The notes: generated from the letters alone by a model not told the origin. Shown: positions 42,368 to 52,299, counted from the first letter of the stretch. The stretch is DNA of 64,000 nucleotides from Roseovarius litoreus (GCF_900142765.1 NZ_FRCB01000003.1:310001-374000); one strand, 5' to 3'. Numbers and translations are program-made.

Positions 42368-44266
42368 ATGGGCATAACGGAACTGCGTCAGCTTGCGACC
42401 CCGAGTGCGAAGCAAGCGGATGCGCCGGACTCAATTGGCGCTCAGCTGGTGCGACAGGGTGCAATCTCGCGCACGGATATCGTGCTTGCCGGGATGGTGC
42501 GGGCGCATTGCGATGCCTCGATCGATGATATCCTCAAGGCCGAAGGCCTGATCGACGAGGATGTTTTGCTGGCGGCGCATGCCGCAAGGCTCAAGACGCG
42601 CACTGTCGATCGTGAGGCTGTTGCCGCCCTGGCCTCCCGTCCGGGCAATCTCCCGCCCGGCCTGATGCTGCGCCAGGCACTGCTTCCCGTGAGCGACCGT
42701 GACGGGATGCCGGCCATTGTCACCCATGCCCCCGGACCCGCGCAGCAAGCGGATGGCGCCCGGATCCTGATCGCTCCGCGCACCCTTATTCAGGATGAAA
42801 TCGCCGTGCGTCACCGGACGGCCCTGACCGATGCCGCACAGTCTCGGGTTTCAGCCGAAGAAAGCTGCCGCACATGGGGAAATGCCTTCAATCGCAGGAT
42901 TGCTGTGACCGTCGCTCTTGTCGCCATGCTGGCGACGCTGACAGTCGCCTTTCCTTCCATCATGTTTGCAATTGTCGCCCTTTGGGCTTCGGCGACGCTG
43001 GCGGTGTCCATTTTGCTGAAGCTGGCCGCCTTTCTGGCCAGTCTGTCCTCGGAAATTCCGTCAATCCGCGCCGACAGGCTCCGTGATGCGGGGCCGCCTT
43101 TGCCCAAAGTCTCGATCATCGTGCCGTTGTTTCGCGAAACCGAGATTGCCCATCACCTGATTGCGCGGTTGCAGCGGCTGACCTATCCGAAATGCCTGCT
43201 CGATGTAATTCTCGTGCTCGAAGAGGAGGATGCGTTGACCCGCAGGACACTGGCGCAGATCGACCTGCCGCCATGGATGCGGGCGGTGATCGTACCGGAT
43301 GGGCAGCCGCGCACCAAACCCCGCGCGATGAATTATGCGCTGGATTTCTGTGCCGGTGACATCATCGGTATTTTCGACGCCGAAGATGCGCCCGATCCGG
43401 ATCAGATCACCATCATTGCGCGCCGGTTCCAGCATGTCCCGGAGGATGTTGTCTGCCTGCAAGGGGTGCTGGACTACTACAATCCCCGTCAAAACTGGCT
43501 GGCGCGGTGCTTTACCATCGAATACGCGACATGGTTCCGGGTGATGCTGCCGGGTATGGCCAAACTCGGTTTTGCAATTCCGCTTGGCGGCACCACGCTC
43601 TATTTCCGCCGCGATGCATTGGAACGTCTGGGCGGGTGGGATTCCCACAACGTGACCGAAGATGCCGATCTTGGGTTTCGTCTTGCGCGTCATGGCATGC
43701 GGACGGAAATGGTAGCCACCGTGACCGCGGAAGAGGCCAATTGCCGTGTCTGGCCCTGGATCAAGCAAAGGTCACGCTGGCTCAAGGGGTATATGACCAC
43801 CTATCTGGTGCACATGCGCCGGCCTGCGCTACTTTACAGGCAGTTGGGGACATGGAAATTCCTGGGCTTTCATGCGCATTTCATGGTGGCCTTGTCCCAG
43901 TTGCTTCTGGCTCCGATCCTGTGGTCCTTCTGGTTGGTCCTGTTGGGTTTGCCGCACCCGCTCGATCCGATGGTGAGCAGATCCGTTCTGTACATGGTTG
44001 GCAGTCTGTTCCTCACCGCCGAGATAGTCTCGATCGTGATCCATGCAGCGGCGGTCAACAGGCATGGGCACAGGCACCTTCTGCCATGGGTGCCCACGAT
44101 GCATGTCTATGCGACCCTCGGGGCGGTGGCGGCTTACAAGGCGCTCTATGAGTTGGTGGTCAACCCGTTTTTCTGGGACAAGACAACGCATGGCGTGTCG
44201 CTGCCTGTCACGTCCGCGCAGGGATCGATTGAGGGGTTGTCAGACGATCGTGCCGACTTCCCCTGA
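42368..44266 (+). CDS. GT2 membrane glycosyltransferase with N-terminal MshEN-like domain
   Basis: The 632-residue protein begins with a MshEN/T2SSE-N-like domain (about 20-85, IGAQLVRQGAISRTDIV ... DDILKAEGLIDEDVL), a fold that binds c-di-GMP in some ATPases. Two membrane helices (about 178-225) lead to a GT2 catalytic domain (VSIIVPLFRE, FDAEDAPDPDQ, TEDADLGFRLARHG, KQRSRWLKG = the Q-x-x-R-W motif), then further membrane helices. It should polymerise or transfer a sugar across the inner membrane, like BcsA relatives. No co-operonic subunits are present. Its 3' end overlaps the opposing GntR gene by 27 bases. Confidence 0.85.
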   Translation: MGITELRQLATPSAKQADAPDSIGAQLVRQGAISRTDIVLAGMVRAHCDASIDDILKAEGLIDEDVLLAAHAARLKTRTVDREAVAALASRPGNLPPGLMLRQALLPVSDRDGMPAIVTHAPGPAQQADGARILIAPRTLIQDEIAVRHRTALTDAAQSRVSAEESCRTWGNAFNRRIAVTVALVAMLATLTVAFPSIMFAIVALWASATLAVSILLKLAAFLASLSSEIPSIRADRLRDAGPPLPKVSIIVPLFRETEIAHHLIARLQRLTYPKCLLDVILVLEEEDALTRRTLAQIDLPPWMRAVIVPDGQPRTKPRAMNYALDFCAGDIIGIFDAEDAPDPDQITIIARRFQHVPEDVVCLQGVLDYYNPRQNWLARCFTIEYATWFRVMLPGMAKLGFAIPLGGTTLYFRRDALERLGGWDSHNVTEDADLGFRLARHGMRTEMVATVTAEEANCRVWPWIKQRSRWLKGYMTTYLVHMRRPALLYRQLGTWKFLGFHAHFMVALSQLLLAPILWSFWLVLLGLPHPLDPMVSRSVLYMVGSLFLTAEIVSIVIHAAAVNRHGHRHLLPWVPTMHVYATLGAVAAYKALYELVVNPFFWDKTTHGVSLPVTSAQGSIEGLSDDRADFP

Positions 44267-44884
44267 GTCGAGCTTCAGACGCGTGACGAAAGCTTTGGAA
44301 ATATGAGCTTTCAGGGCGTCTCCCGCGCCTTTTGTGTCCCGCGCTTCGATCGCGCTGACGATGGCGTCATGTTCCTTCAGCGCATCCGCGGGCCTGCCAA
44401 GTGCCGCCAGCGAGGTGGTCGCCATCAGCGCCATCGACCTGTGCACGAGGTCAAGTTGCTGCACGAGAAAGCGGTTATGCGACGACAGGTGAATCTGCTT
44501 GTGGAACCGGCGGTTCGCGCGCGCCATCGCCTGCGGATCGTTCAACAGCTTCCGGTCTTCCTCGACCATATCGCGCAGCACCCGCACCTCTTCATCGGTC
44601 GCGTGACGCGCGGCGAGGTTGGCCGCCAGCCCCTCGAGTTCGGCGCGCACGACATAAAGTTCGGCCAATTGATTGTGATCCAGCGACGCCACGATCAGGC
44701 TGCGGCCATCGCGGGTCAGCAGAGATTGTGTCTCGAGCCGTTGGAGCGCCTCGCGGATCGGCGTGCGAGACACCCCGAAGCGTTCGGCAAGGTCGCTTTC
44801 GACAAGCCGGTCTCCGGGTTTGTAGATGCCCATGTCGATGGCTTCCAGAATAAGCGTATAGGCGTCTTTTTGGGGCGCTTTCAT
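44240..44884 (-). CDS. GntR-family regulator, FadR/FCD subgroup
   Basis: A 214-residue regulator. The winged helix (YKPGDRLVESDLAERFGVSRTPIREALQRLE) is followed by an all-helical FCD ligand domain with metal-type residues (ELYVVRAELEGLAANLAA, RRFHKQIHLSSHNRFL, EHDAIVSAIEARD). FCD regulators usually sense organic acids or sugar acids and act on neighbouring catabolic genes, but no such genes are adjacent. The start MKAPQKDAY is preceded by a purine-rich stretch. Confidence 0.9.
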   Translation of the reverse strand: MKAPQKDAYTLILEAIDMGIYKPGDRLVESDLAERFGVSRTPIREALQRLETQSLLTRDGRSLIVASLDHNQLAELYVVRAELEGLAANLAARHATDEEVRVLRDMVEEDRKLLNDPQAMARANRRFHKQIHLSSHNRFLVQQLDLVHRSMALMATTSLAALGRPADALKEHDAIVSAIEARDTKGAGDALKAHISKAFVTRLKLDSGEVGTIV

Positions 44885-44997
44885 GAACGTGACCTGTCCC
44901 TGTTGTAACTTGTTATGATGACAGTAATCGCCGGTTGTGCGCACAATCAAGCCTCCTGCGATTGCACCCTTTGTCGCGGCGTCCTAGAACCCTGGTC

Positions 44998-45642
44998 ATG
45001 ACGAGGCAGAATTTCACGCATATCGAGGCTTGGGTGTTCGATCTGGACAATACGCTCTACGCGCCCGAGGTCCGTCTTTTCGACCAGATCGAGCAGCGCA
45101 TGACGCAGTTCGTGATGACGGAGCTTGGGGTCGATCGGGCCGAAGCCGACCGCCTTCGCCGCAAATACTGGCATGAACATGGCACCACGCTGGCCGGTCT
45201 GATGCGCGAGCATGGCATCGACCCCGATCCCTATCTGATTGATGAGCATGATATTTCTTTCGACGCGCTGGAACCCGACGCCGAGTTGCGCGCCCGCATA
45301 GCGGCGCTTCCGGGGCGGCGCATTGTCTATACCAATGGCAGCGCGCCCTATGCTGAACGCGTGATTGAGCGGCGGGGCCTGTCGGGGGTGTTCGATGCGG
45401 TCTATGGCGTTGAACATGCGGGCTATCGGCCCAAGCCTGACCGGGAAGCCTTTGATGCAGTCTTCGCGCGTGATGGCCTGACGCCTGCGCGCGCGGCGAT
45501 GTTCGAAGACGAGCCGCGCAATCTTGCCCAGCCTCACGCCATGGGCATGCGCACCGTCCACGTCGCGCCGCGCGAGCATCCCGCCGATCATATCCACCAC
45601 CACACCTCCGATCTGAGCGGCTTCCTCTCCGGCCTCGTCTGA
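44998..45642 (+). CDS. HAD-family pyrimidine 5'-nucleotidase
   Basis: A 214-residue cytoplasmic phosphatase. HAD motif I is VFDLDNTLYAP, motif II IVYTNGSAPYA, and motif III/IV KPDREAFDAVF with FEDEPRNL. This pattern matches the Sdt1/Phm8-like pyrimidine nucleotidase subgroup that dephosphorylates UMP/CMP. It is divergent from the GntR gene by 113 bases. The ATG at 44998 is preferred over the longer frame that would overlap the regulator's leader. Confidence 0.9.
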   Translation: MTRQNFTHIEAWVFDLDNTLYAPEVRLFDQIEQRMTQFVMTELGVDRAEADRLRRKYWHEHGTTLAGLMREHGIDPDPYLIDEHDISFDALEPDAELRARIAALPGRRIVYTNGSAPYAERVIERRGLSGVFDAVYGVEHAGYRPKPDREAFDAVFARDGLTPARAAMFEDEPRNLAQPHAMGMRTVHVAPREHPADHIHHHTSDLSGFLSGLV

Positions 45643-45727
45643 CTGCTGTTCTGCGGCGATATGTGCCTTTGCACTCGGGGCCGGGGTCATATTTTAGGAG
45701 CGTAAACAGATAAAGGAACCTCCATCC

Positions 45728-45940
45728 ATGGCACTTGCCCAAACCAACAGCGACATTGCCGATCTCACCGACCGCGATCCTGATGAAGCGGCGGCCATTC
45801 CGATTCTCCTGGCCGTTCTTGGCCTTCTGGCAGCATGGGGCGTCAGCATTGCGCTTTGGGGCATTCCGGGGCTTTATATCCCTGCCTTGGCGATGGTGCC
45901 GGTGATCTGGGTGGCGCTGCTCGTGATCTCGCGCGGCTGA
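45728..45940 (+). CDS. Small two-helix membrane protein, unknown
   Basis: A 70-residue protein with an acidic N-terminus (SDIADLTDRDPDEAA) and two hydrophobic helices (about 24-44 and 47-66) joined by a Gly-Pro turn. A ribosome site AAAGGAAC lies about 8 bases before the ATG. It sits 47 bases before the ubiH-like gene, same strand. I do not recognise a family, although similar short ORFs beside flavin monooxygenases seem common in this group. Confidence 0.7.
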   Translation: MALAQTNSDIADLTDRDPDEAAAIPILLAVLGLLAAWGVSIALWGIPGLYIPALAMVPVIWVALLVISRG

Positions 45941-45987
45941 TCCGGGGTCCGGGCGCGCGTCGGGCTTTGCCAGGAAAGGACCATGAG

Positions 45988-47190
45988 ATGAGCACTGCAG
46001 AGTATGACATCCTTGTCTCTGGCGGGGGCGTGGCTGGTCTCACGGCGGCGGCGGTGTTCGGCACCGCGGGATTCTCGGTACTTTGCGTCGATCCCGCGCC
46101 GCCTGTAACCGCGCGTGACGCGGCGGGGTCTGACTTGCGCACCACAGCCTTTCTGCAACCCGCCCGGCAATTGCTGGATCGGGCCGGTCTTTGGGACAGG
46201 TTGGCGCCCCATGCCGCGAGCCTGCAGATCATGCGCATCGTCGATGCGGGCGGCAAACAGGCCAAACCACGCATCACCAAGGAATTCGACGCCGCCGATA
46301 TTTCGGATCAGCCATTCGGCTGGAACCTGCCCAACTGGCTGTTGCGGCGCGAAATGGTTGCGCATCTCGACAGTCTCGACAGCGTCGAGTTCCGCCCCGG
46401 CGTTGGGGTGGCCTCGCTTGTGACCCGTGAAACGCAGGCGCATGTCGGGCTGAGCGACTCAACGAAACTGCGCTGCCGTCTGGTGATCGCGGCGGATGGG
46501 CGCAGCTCCCCGGTGCGCGAGGCGGCCGGCGTGCCGGTCAAGACGACGCGATATGGGCAAAAGGCGCTGGCCTTTGCGGTCACCCATGCAATCCCTCACG
46601 AAAACGTCTCGACCGAAATTCACCGCTCGGGCGGGCCGTTCACCCTTGTGCCGCTGCCGGACCACGAGGGGCGGCCCTCGTCGGCGATCGTCTGGATGGA
46701 AGATGGGCCAGAGGCGCTGCGCCTTGCGGATTTGCCCGTACCTGAGTTCGAAGCGGCGATGAATGAGCGTTCCTGCCTTCTCTTCGGTCCTCTGACGTTG
46801 GTTTCGCGGCGCACGGTCTGGCCGATCATCAGCCAGCTCGCGGAGCGCATGTCCGCCGAACGCGTGGCTCTTGTGGCCGAGGCCGCCCATGTCGTGCCGC
46901 CCATCGGCGCGCAGGGCCTGAACATGAGCCTCGGTGACATGCGTGTGCTGCTTGAGCTGGCCGAGGCCGCGCCGGAGCGGCTTGGCGATGCGGCGATGCT
47001 CGACACGTATCACCGTCGCCGCCATCTCGAGGTCACGGCACGGGTGACTGGGATCGATCTGCTGAACCGGGCCTCGATGATGCACGCACAGCCTCTGCGT
47101 GATGCGCGCGCCATGACGCTCAATGCGATCTATTCACTGGCGCCGGTGCGCAAGACCCTTATGCAACTGGGCCTTGGCGCACGCGGCTGA
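45988..47190 (+). CDS. UbiH/UbiF-family FAD monooxygenase
   Basis: A 400-residue flavoprotein. The N-terminal dinucleotide fold is ILVSGGGVAGLTAAAVFG, the middle motif is VIAADGRSSPVREAAG, and the FAD ribityl motif is VALVAEAAHVVPPIGAQGLNMSLGD. UbiH-type enzymes hydroxylate the ubiquinone ring with oxygen and NAD(P)H. The sequence does not let me say which position is modified. The ATG at 45988 follows AGGAAAGGA. Confidence 0.9.
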   Translation: MSTAEYDILVSGGGVAGLTAAAVFGTAGFSVLCVDPAPPVTARDAAGSDLRTTAFLQPARQLLDRAGLWDRLAPHAASLQIMRIVDAGGKQAKPRITKEFDAADISDQPFGWNLPNWLLRREMVAHLDSLDSVEFRPGVGVASLVTRETQAHVGLSDSTKLRCRLVIAADGRSSPVREAAGVPVKTTRYGQKALAFAVTHAIPHENVSTEIHRSGGPFTLVPLPDHEGRPSSAIVWMEDGPEALRLADLPVPEFEAAMNERSCLLFGPLTLVSRRTVWPIISQLAERMSAERVALVAEAAHVVPPIGAQGLNMSLGDMRVLLELAEAAPERLGDAAMLDTYHRRRHLEVTARVTGIDLLNRASMMHAQPLRDARAMTLNAIYSLAPVRKTLMQLGLGARG

Positions 47191-47226
47191 GGTCGCGCGG
47201 CAGGCGGTGACGCCTGACAAGCCGCG

Positions 47227-48354
47227 CTAGAGCACCTTGTCGATGACAGTCTTGAGCCGCGCCAGGGTTCCCGGCACGTCATAGAGCTTGTCCAGACCGA
47301 ACAGTCCCAGCCGGAAGGTCCGGAACCCCTCGGGCTCGTTGCATTGCAGCGGCACGCCCGCCGCGATCTGCATTCCTTCAGCGGCAAACTTGCTGCCGTT
47401 CTGAATGGCAGGGTCATCGGTATAGCTGACCACCACGCCCGGCGCGCCATAGCCCGGCGCCGCAACCGATGTGACGCCCTTCTCGGCCAGCATGGCGCGC
47501 ACGCCGTTCCCCAGAGCCCATTGCGCCTCGCACAGCTTGTCAAAGCCATAGTCGCGCGTTTCGATCATCGTGTCGCGGAACGCGCGCAGCGCATCCGTCG
47601 GCATCGTCGCATGATAGGCATGACCGCCGTTTTCATAGGTTTTCATGATGTCCCGCCATTTTTTCAGGTCGATGGCGAAGCTGTTCGAAACGGTCTTGTC
47701 CAGTCGATCAACCGCGCGTTGCGACATCATCACCAACCCTGCCGAAGGCGAGGCCGACCAACCCTTCTGTGGCGCCGAGATCAAGACATCCACGCCAGTC
47801 GCCGTCATGTCGACCCAGGCACAGCCCGAGGCGATGCAATCCAGCACCATCAGCGCGCCCACCTCATGTGCGGCATCGGCCAATGCCGTGATGTAATCAT
47901 CGGGCAGGATAAGCCCCGCGGATGTCTCGACATGCGGTGCGAAAACCACGTCGGGCCGCGCCTCGCGGATCTTGGCGGTCACCTCGTCGATCGGGGCAGG
48001 GGCAAACGGCGCCGTCGGGCCGTTGCCCGTTTGGCGTGCCATGCAGACCGTTGTTTCCGACGTGAATTTCCCGGCATCGAAAATCTGGCTCCAGCGGAAG
48101 GAAAACCAGCCATTACGCACGACAAGGGCATGAGCGTCCGTTCCGAACTGGCGTGCGACGGCTTCCATCGCATAGGTACCGCCACCGGGTACCAGCGCCA
48201 CGGCATCGGCCTTGTAGACGTCCTTCAGCATCTCCGAGATGTCGCGCATCACCTGCTGAAAGCTCTGGCTCATGTGATTGAGTGACCGGTCGGTAAACAC
48301 CACCGAATATTCAAGCAATCCATCAGGGTCTACGGTATCCAGAAGGGCGGTCAT
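47227..48354 (-). CDS. Class V aminotransferase, alanine/serine-glyoxylate type
   Basis: A 375-residue PLP enzyme. VPGGGTYAMEAVARQFG is the cofactor phosphate region, VVFAPHVETSAGLILPDDYI and LDCIASGCAW flank the PLP Asp, and the Schiff-base Lys is in SAPQKGWSASPSAG. The family moves amino groups between serine, alanine or related donors and glyoxylate or pyruvate. The exact substrate is unclear. It is convergent with the ubiH-like gene. Confidence 0.88.
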   Translation of the reverse strand: MTALLDTVDPDGLLEYSVVFTDRSLNHMSQSFQQVMRDISEMLKDVYKADAVALVPGGGTYAMEAVARQFGTDAHALVVRNGWFSFRWSQIFDAGKFTSETTVCMARQTGNGPTAPFAPAPIDEVTAKIREARPDVVFAPHVETSAGLILPDDYITALADAAHEVGALMVLDCIASGCAWVDMTATGVDVLISAPQKGWSASPSAGLVMMSQRAVDRLDKTVSNSFAIDLKKWRDIMKTYENGGHAYHATMPTDALRAFRDTMIETRDYGFDKLCEAQWALGNGVRAMLAEKGVTSVAAPGYGAPGVVVSYTDDPAIQNGSKFAAEGMQIAAGVPLQCNEPEGFRTFRLGLFGLDKLYDVPGTLARLKTVIDKVL

Positions 48355-48502
48355 GCGGGGTCTCCTATCAGAATTGGCCCAAGTGCTAGCTTGATGTGAA
48401 AGCAAAGGCAAAGTCTACTTGGGAATACCGACGTAACAGGCCCCGTTTGCGCAGCGCTCCACCGCATCCGCAAACAGGGCCTTTGAAGACCGGGCGCAAG
48501 CG

Positions 48503-48850
48503 CTACAGAATTTCGAGCGCCTCGACCCAGAGATAGCGACCGATCAGCCCACGGTCGACTTCGACCCGCAGTCGCACACGGTCGTTGGGTCCGATCGGGC
48601 GACCCGCAAACACGTTTTGAGGAATTTCCACGCGAATTTCGTTCATGCCATCTGTGAAGCGATAGTAATCCTCGCGCAGATGGTGGGTGATATATCCTTC
48701 CAGCGTCATATAAGCGCCGATGCGCGCGTCCAGCGCATCCTGTACGCTCGACTGCGCGCCCTGTTCGCTGGGGCCGGTGAACTGTGCCAGCGCGGGGCTT
48801 GCGGCGAATGCGAGGGCAGACATGATCAAGAAATTGCGTCTTGTGGTCAT
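48503..48850 (-). CDS. Exported OB-fold protein, NirD/YgiW/YdeI family
   Basis: A 115-residue protein. The N-terminus (TTRRNFLIMSALAFAASPALAQ) is a signal peptide with an RR-x-FL start that resembles a Tat leader. The mature part (FTGPSEQ ... IGAYMTLEGYITHHLREDYYRFTDG ... EVDRGLIGRYLWVEALEIL) fits the BOF/OB-fold stress proteins YgiW and YdeI, linked to peroxide, cationic peptides and metals. It stands alone between the aminotransferase and the regulators. Confidence 0.82.
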   Translation of the reverse strand: MTTRRNFLIMSALAFAASPALAQFTGPSEQGAQSSVQDALDARIGAYMTLEGYITHHLREDYYRFTDGMNEIRVEIPQNVFAGRPIGPNDRVRLRVEVDRGLIGRYLWVEALEIL

Positions 48851-48953
48851 CGGCTATTCCCTGTGAGGTCATATGGTTCAGATGTTTTGGTATGGCCGTG
48901 ATTTGGGAAGGCCCGGCGCGCTTGCAATAATGCAGTCCAAAATGTCGCGGTCG

Positions 48954-49412
48954 TCACCCGATAGGGCCGGGGCGACGCTCTTCGCTGAGCAGCACATTGG
49001 CCTCGACATTTCCCACCCCCGGCAGTGTCATGAGACGCCGGCGCAAGACACGTTCAAAATCCGAGATGTCGCGGGCCACGACCCGCAGGCGATAATCGTA
49101 AAGCCCCAGGATATGCTCGACCGTCTGCACTTCGGGAATGGCAGAGACCGCGCGCTCGAAATCCTCAAGGCTGACGCGCCCCTTGGTGGCCAGTTTGATC
49201 CCCAGAAACACCGTCACGCCGAAGCCCAGTTTCTCGTTGTCCAGATCCAGCCGCTGTCCCTTGATCACGCCCGCTTCGCGCAGGCGTTTGATGCGCCGCC
49301 AGGTGGCAGGCTGCGACAGACCCAGCTTGCGCCCCAGAGCGCTGGTCGCCTGCGTGGCATCCCGGCTCAGTTCGCGGAGGATCAGGCGGTCGGTGGTGTC
49401 GAGATCGGTCAT
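48954..49412 (-). CDS. Lrp/AsnC-family regulator 1
   Basis: A 152-residue regulator with an N-terminal HTH (DTTDRLILRELSRDATQATSALGRKLGLSQPATWRRIKRL) and an Asp/Lrp RAM domain (VQTVEHILGLYDYRLRVVARDISDFERVL). RAM domains bind amino acids and set the oligomer state. Its ATG overlaps the stop of the second Lrp gene by 4 bases (ATGA), so the two are made together and may form mixed oligomers. The pair lies beside ilvC. Confidence 0.93.
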   Translation of the reverse strand: MTDLDTTDRLILRELSRDATQATSALGRKLGLSQPATWRRIKRLREAGVIKGQRLDLDNEKLGFGVTVFLGIKLATKGRVSLEDFERAVSAIPEVQTVEHILGLYDYRLRVVARDISDFERVLRRRLMTLPGVGNVEANVLLSEERRPGPIG

Positions 49413-49864
49413 AGAGGCAGCACCTCGTCGGATTTGATCCGCGCAACATGCATCAACGCTTCGATATCGGCGATATGGGGCAGGGTGAGGATGCTGCTGC
49501 GATACACCTGTTGATATTGCGCCATATTCCGCGCAATCACCGAAAGACGCACATCCACGCGACCAAGAAAGGTCTGGATTTCAACGACATCGGGCACCTG
49601 TCGGGCGGCTTCCATGAATTCGTCGAAGGCGCGCGGTTGGGTCTTGTCGAGCGTGATGCGCAGCGACACCTCCACCGCATAGCCAAGTGCGCGCCAATCG
49701 ATCACCGCGTGATTGCCGCGTATGATCCCGGATTTGTAGAGTTTCTCGAGCCTGCGCGCACAGGTTGCCGGCGTCAGACCGGCCAGCTCGGCCAATTCGG
49801 CCGGTCCAAGTGTGGCGTCATGCTGGTAATGGCGCAAAAGACGTCTGTCGGTGTCGTCGAGCAT
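49409..49864 (-). CDS. Lrp/AsnC-family regulator 2
   Basis: A 151-residue paralogue of the following gene, with HTH (DDTDRRLLRHYQHDATLGPAELAELAGLTPATCARRLEKL) and RAM domain (VVEIQTFLGRVDVRLSVIARN). It is the promoter-proximal member of the two-gene lrp unit and is divergent from ilvC across 132 bases. Divergent Lrp regulators commonly control their neighbour in response to leucine or other branched-chain amino acids, so ilvC is the likely target. That link is inferred from position only. Confidence 0.93.
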   Translation of the reverse strand: MLDDTDRRLLRHYQHDATLGPAELAELAGLTPATCARRLEKLYKSGIIRGNHAVIDWRALGYAVEVSLRITLDKTQPRAFDEFMEAARQVPDVVEIQTFLGRVDVRLSVIARNMAQYQQVYRSSILTLPHIADIEALMHVARIKSDEVLPL

Positions 49865-51019
<1,155 letters not shown>

Positions 51020-51077
51020 TTGTCAGGGCTTTGAGAGACAAAGTTGATCCGGCCCCGCGGGGCCGGATCGCACGAGA

Positions 51078-51239
51078 TCACGGGGCTTTGCGGTGCGGGT
51101 TGCCGTCTTTGGCCAGCGCGCTTTTGGGAGTGCTGTCGCTATGACGCCGCTCTTCGGTTTGGCGCTTGCTGCGCAGGGCCACGAGGCCGACGATTGCCAT
51201 TGTGATCAGCGCGAGACCGGGTATCAGATAGGTATTCAT
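51078..51239 (-). CDS. 53-residue single-helix membrane protein
   Basis: The frame reads MNTYLIPGLALITMAIVGLV followed by the basic, polar tail ALRSKRQTEERRHSDS, ending in HRKAP. One helix (about residues 5-22) would anchor it with a positively charged cytoplasmic tail. AAAGGAG lies 6 bases before the ATG at 51239, the best ribosome site in this stretch. The gene opposes ilvC and is divergent from the EamA permease. The overlapping plus-strand frame has no such signals. Confidence 0.65.
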   Translation of the reverse strand: MNTYLIPGLALITMAIVGLVALRSKRQTEERRHSDSTPKSALAKDGNPHRKAP

Positions 51240-51349
51240 GGATCGCTCCTTTCGTTGCTTTCCACCCCAACAGATGTGGCCCTGGTGCGCGGCGTGAAGT
51301 GGGACGTCCTGTCACGGGGTGCAGAGCAGCGCGTAAGATACTGATAAAT

Positions 51350-52270
51350 ATGACTAAAAATCCTGACATCACGGCGCAAAGCTGGCTGATGGTGGCGACC
51401 CTGGGCCTAGTCTGGGGCGCCACGTTTCTCATTATCGAAGTGGCCCTTGAGGGGATCACGCCGTTCTGGCTGGCCTCGGCGCGGATCGGGTTCGCGACGC
51501 TTCTGATGCTGGCGATCTGGGCCTTCCGGGGGTTCAGGTTATTCGCGGAACCCATTGAAAAGAAGGACATCTACCGGCTTGGGGCGATTGGTGCCCTGTC
51601 ATCGGCCGTGCCCTTCATGTTGTTGAGTTGGGGGCAGCAATTCGTGACATCCGGATTTGCCGGGGTGTCCATGGCGGCGGTGGCGCTGCTGGTTTTGCCC
51701 TTGGCGCATTTTCTGGTGCCGGGCGAGCGTTTGAACCTGCGCAAGATCGCGGGGTTCGTGATCGGGTTTGTCGGTGTGGTCATCCTGATAGGCGGTCAAG
51801 CCTTTGAAACGACTGGTGAATATCTGGAGCCGTTTGGCCGTGCCGCCTGCGTCGCGGCGGCGGCGTGCTACGCGCTGAGTTCGGTGCAGATGCGGCTTTT
51901 GCCCACAGTGGATCCGATCGGATTGAATGCCGTGACCCTGTTGATCGGGGCGGTGATCGTCATCAGCGCGGCATGGGCGGTCGAAGGGCCGCCACCTGCG
52001 ACGGACCGTAACACGTTGTATGTGCTTATTTTTCTGGGCATGGTGCCCACGGCGGGCGCCAGTCTTTTGCGGGTTCTGGTGATCCGTACGGCGGGACCGG
52101 TGTTCATGAGCCTTGTGAATTACCAGGTTCCGGTCTGGTCGGTGGTGTTGGGAGCGTTGATCCTGGCCGAGCCGCTGCCGCCGAGCTTGCTGACGGCGCT
52201 TATCCTGATCCTGTGCGGCGTTGGATTAAGCCAAGCCGCGGCTTTGAGACGGCTGTTTCGGCGTGGTTGA
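51350..52270 (+). CDS. EamA-family (DMT superfamily) permease
   Basis: A 306-residue inner-membrane protein with about ten helices in two EamA repeats (GLVWGATFLIIEVALEGITP ... and ACYALSSVQMRLLPTVDP ...). Features such as SLVNYQVPVWSVVLGALILAEPL in the last third are typical. Members export amino acids or metabolites; the substrate is unknown. Its position after ilvC hints at amino acid export, but a separate gene lies between. The start has no strong ribosome site. Confidence 0.88.
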   Translation: MTKNPDITAQSWLMVATLGLVWGATFLIIEVALEGITPFWLASARIGFATLLMLAIWAFRGFRLFAEPIEKKDIYRLGAIGALSSAVPFMLLSWGQQFVTSGFAGVSMAAVALLVLPLAHFLVPGERLNLRKIAGFVIGFVGVVILIGGQAFETTGEYLEPFGRAACVAAAACYALSSVQMRLLPTVDPIGLNAVTLLIGAVIVISAAWAVEGPPPATDRNTLYVLIFLGMVPTAGASLLRVLVIRTAGPVFMSLVNYQVPVWSVVLGALILAEPLPPSLLTALILILCGVGLSQAAALRRLFRRG

Positions 52271-52273
52271 GTT

Positions 52274-52299
52274 GTGTATGACTTGTACAAAACTTACAC
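52274..52299. repeat. 26-bp palindrome, copy 2
   Basis: The element begins GTGTATGACTTGTAC and ends AAAACTTACAC. It has the same length, ends and central GTACAAA as the element at 13883-13908. It lies four bases after the EamA stop in a spacer between convergent genes, which argues against a simple promoter operator. Confidence 0.55.

Noticed and set aside
51093..51344. 83-codon plus-strand ORF after ilvC
   Set aside because: No ribosome site or domain; the minus-strand 53-residue frame has much better signals.
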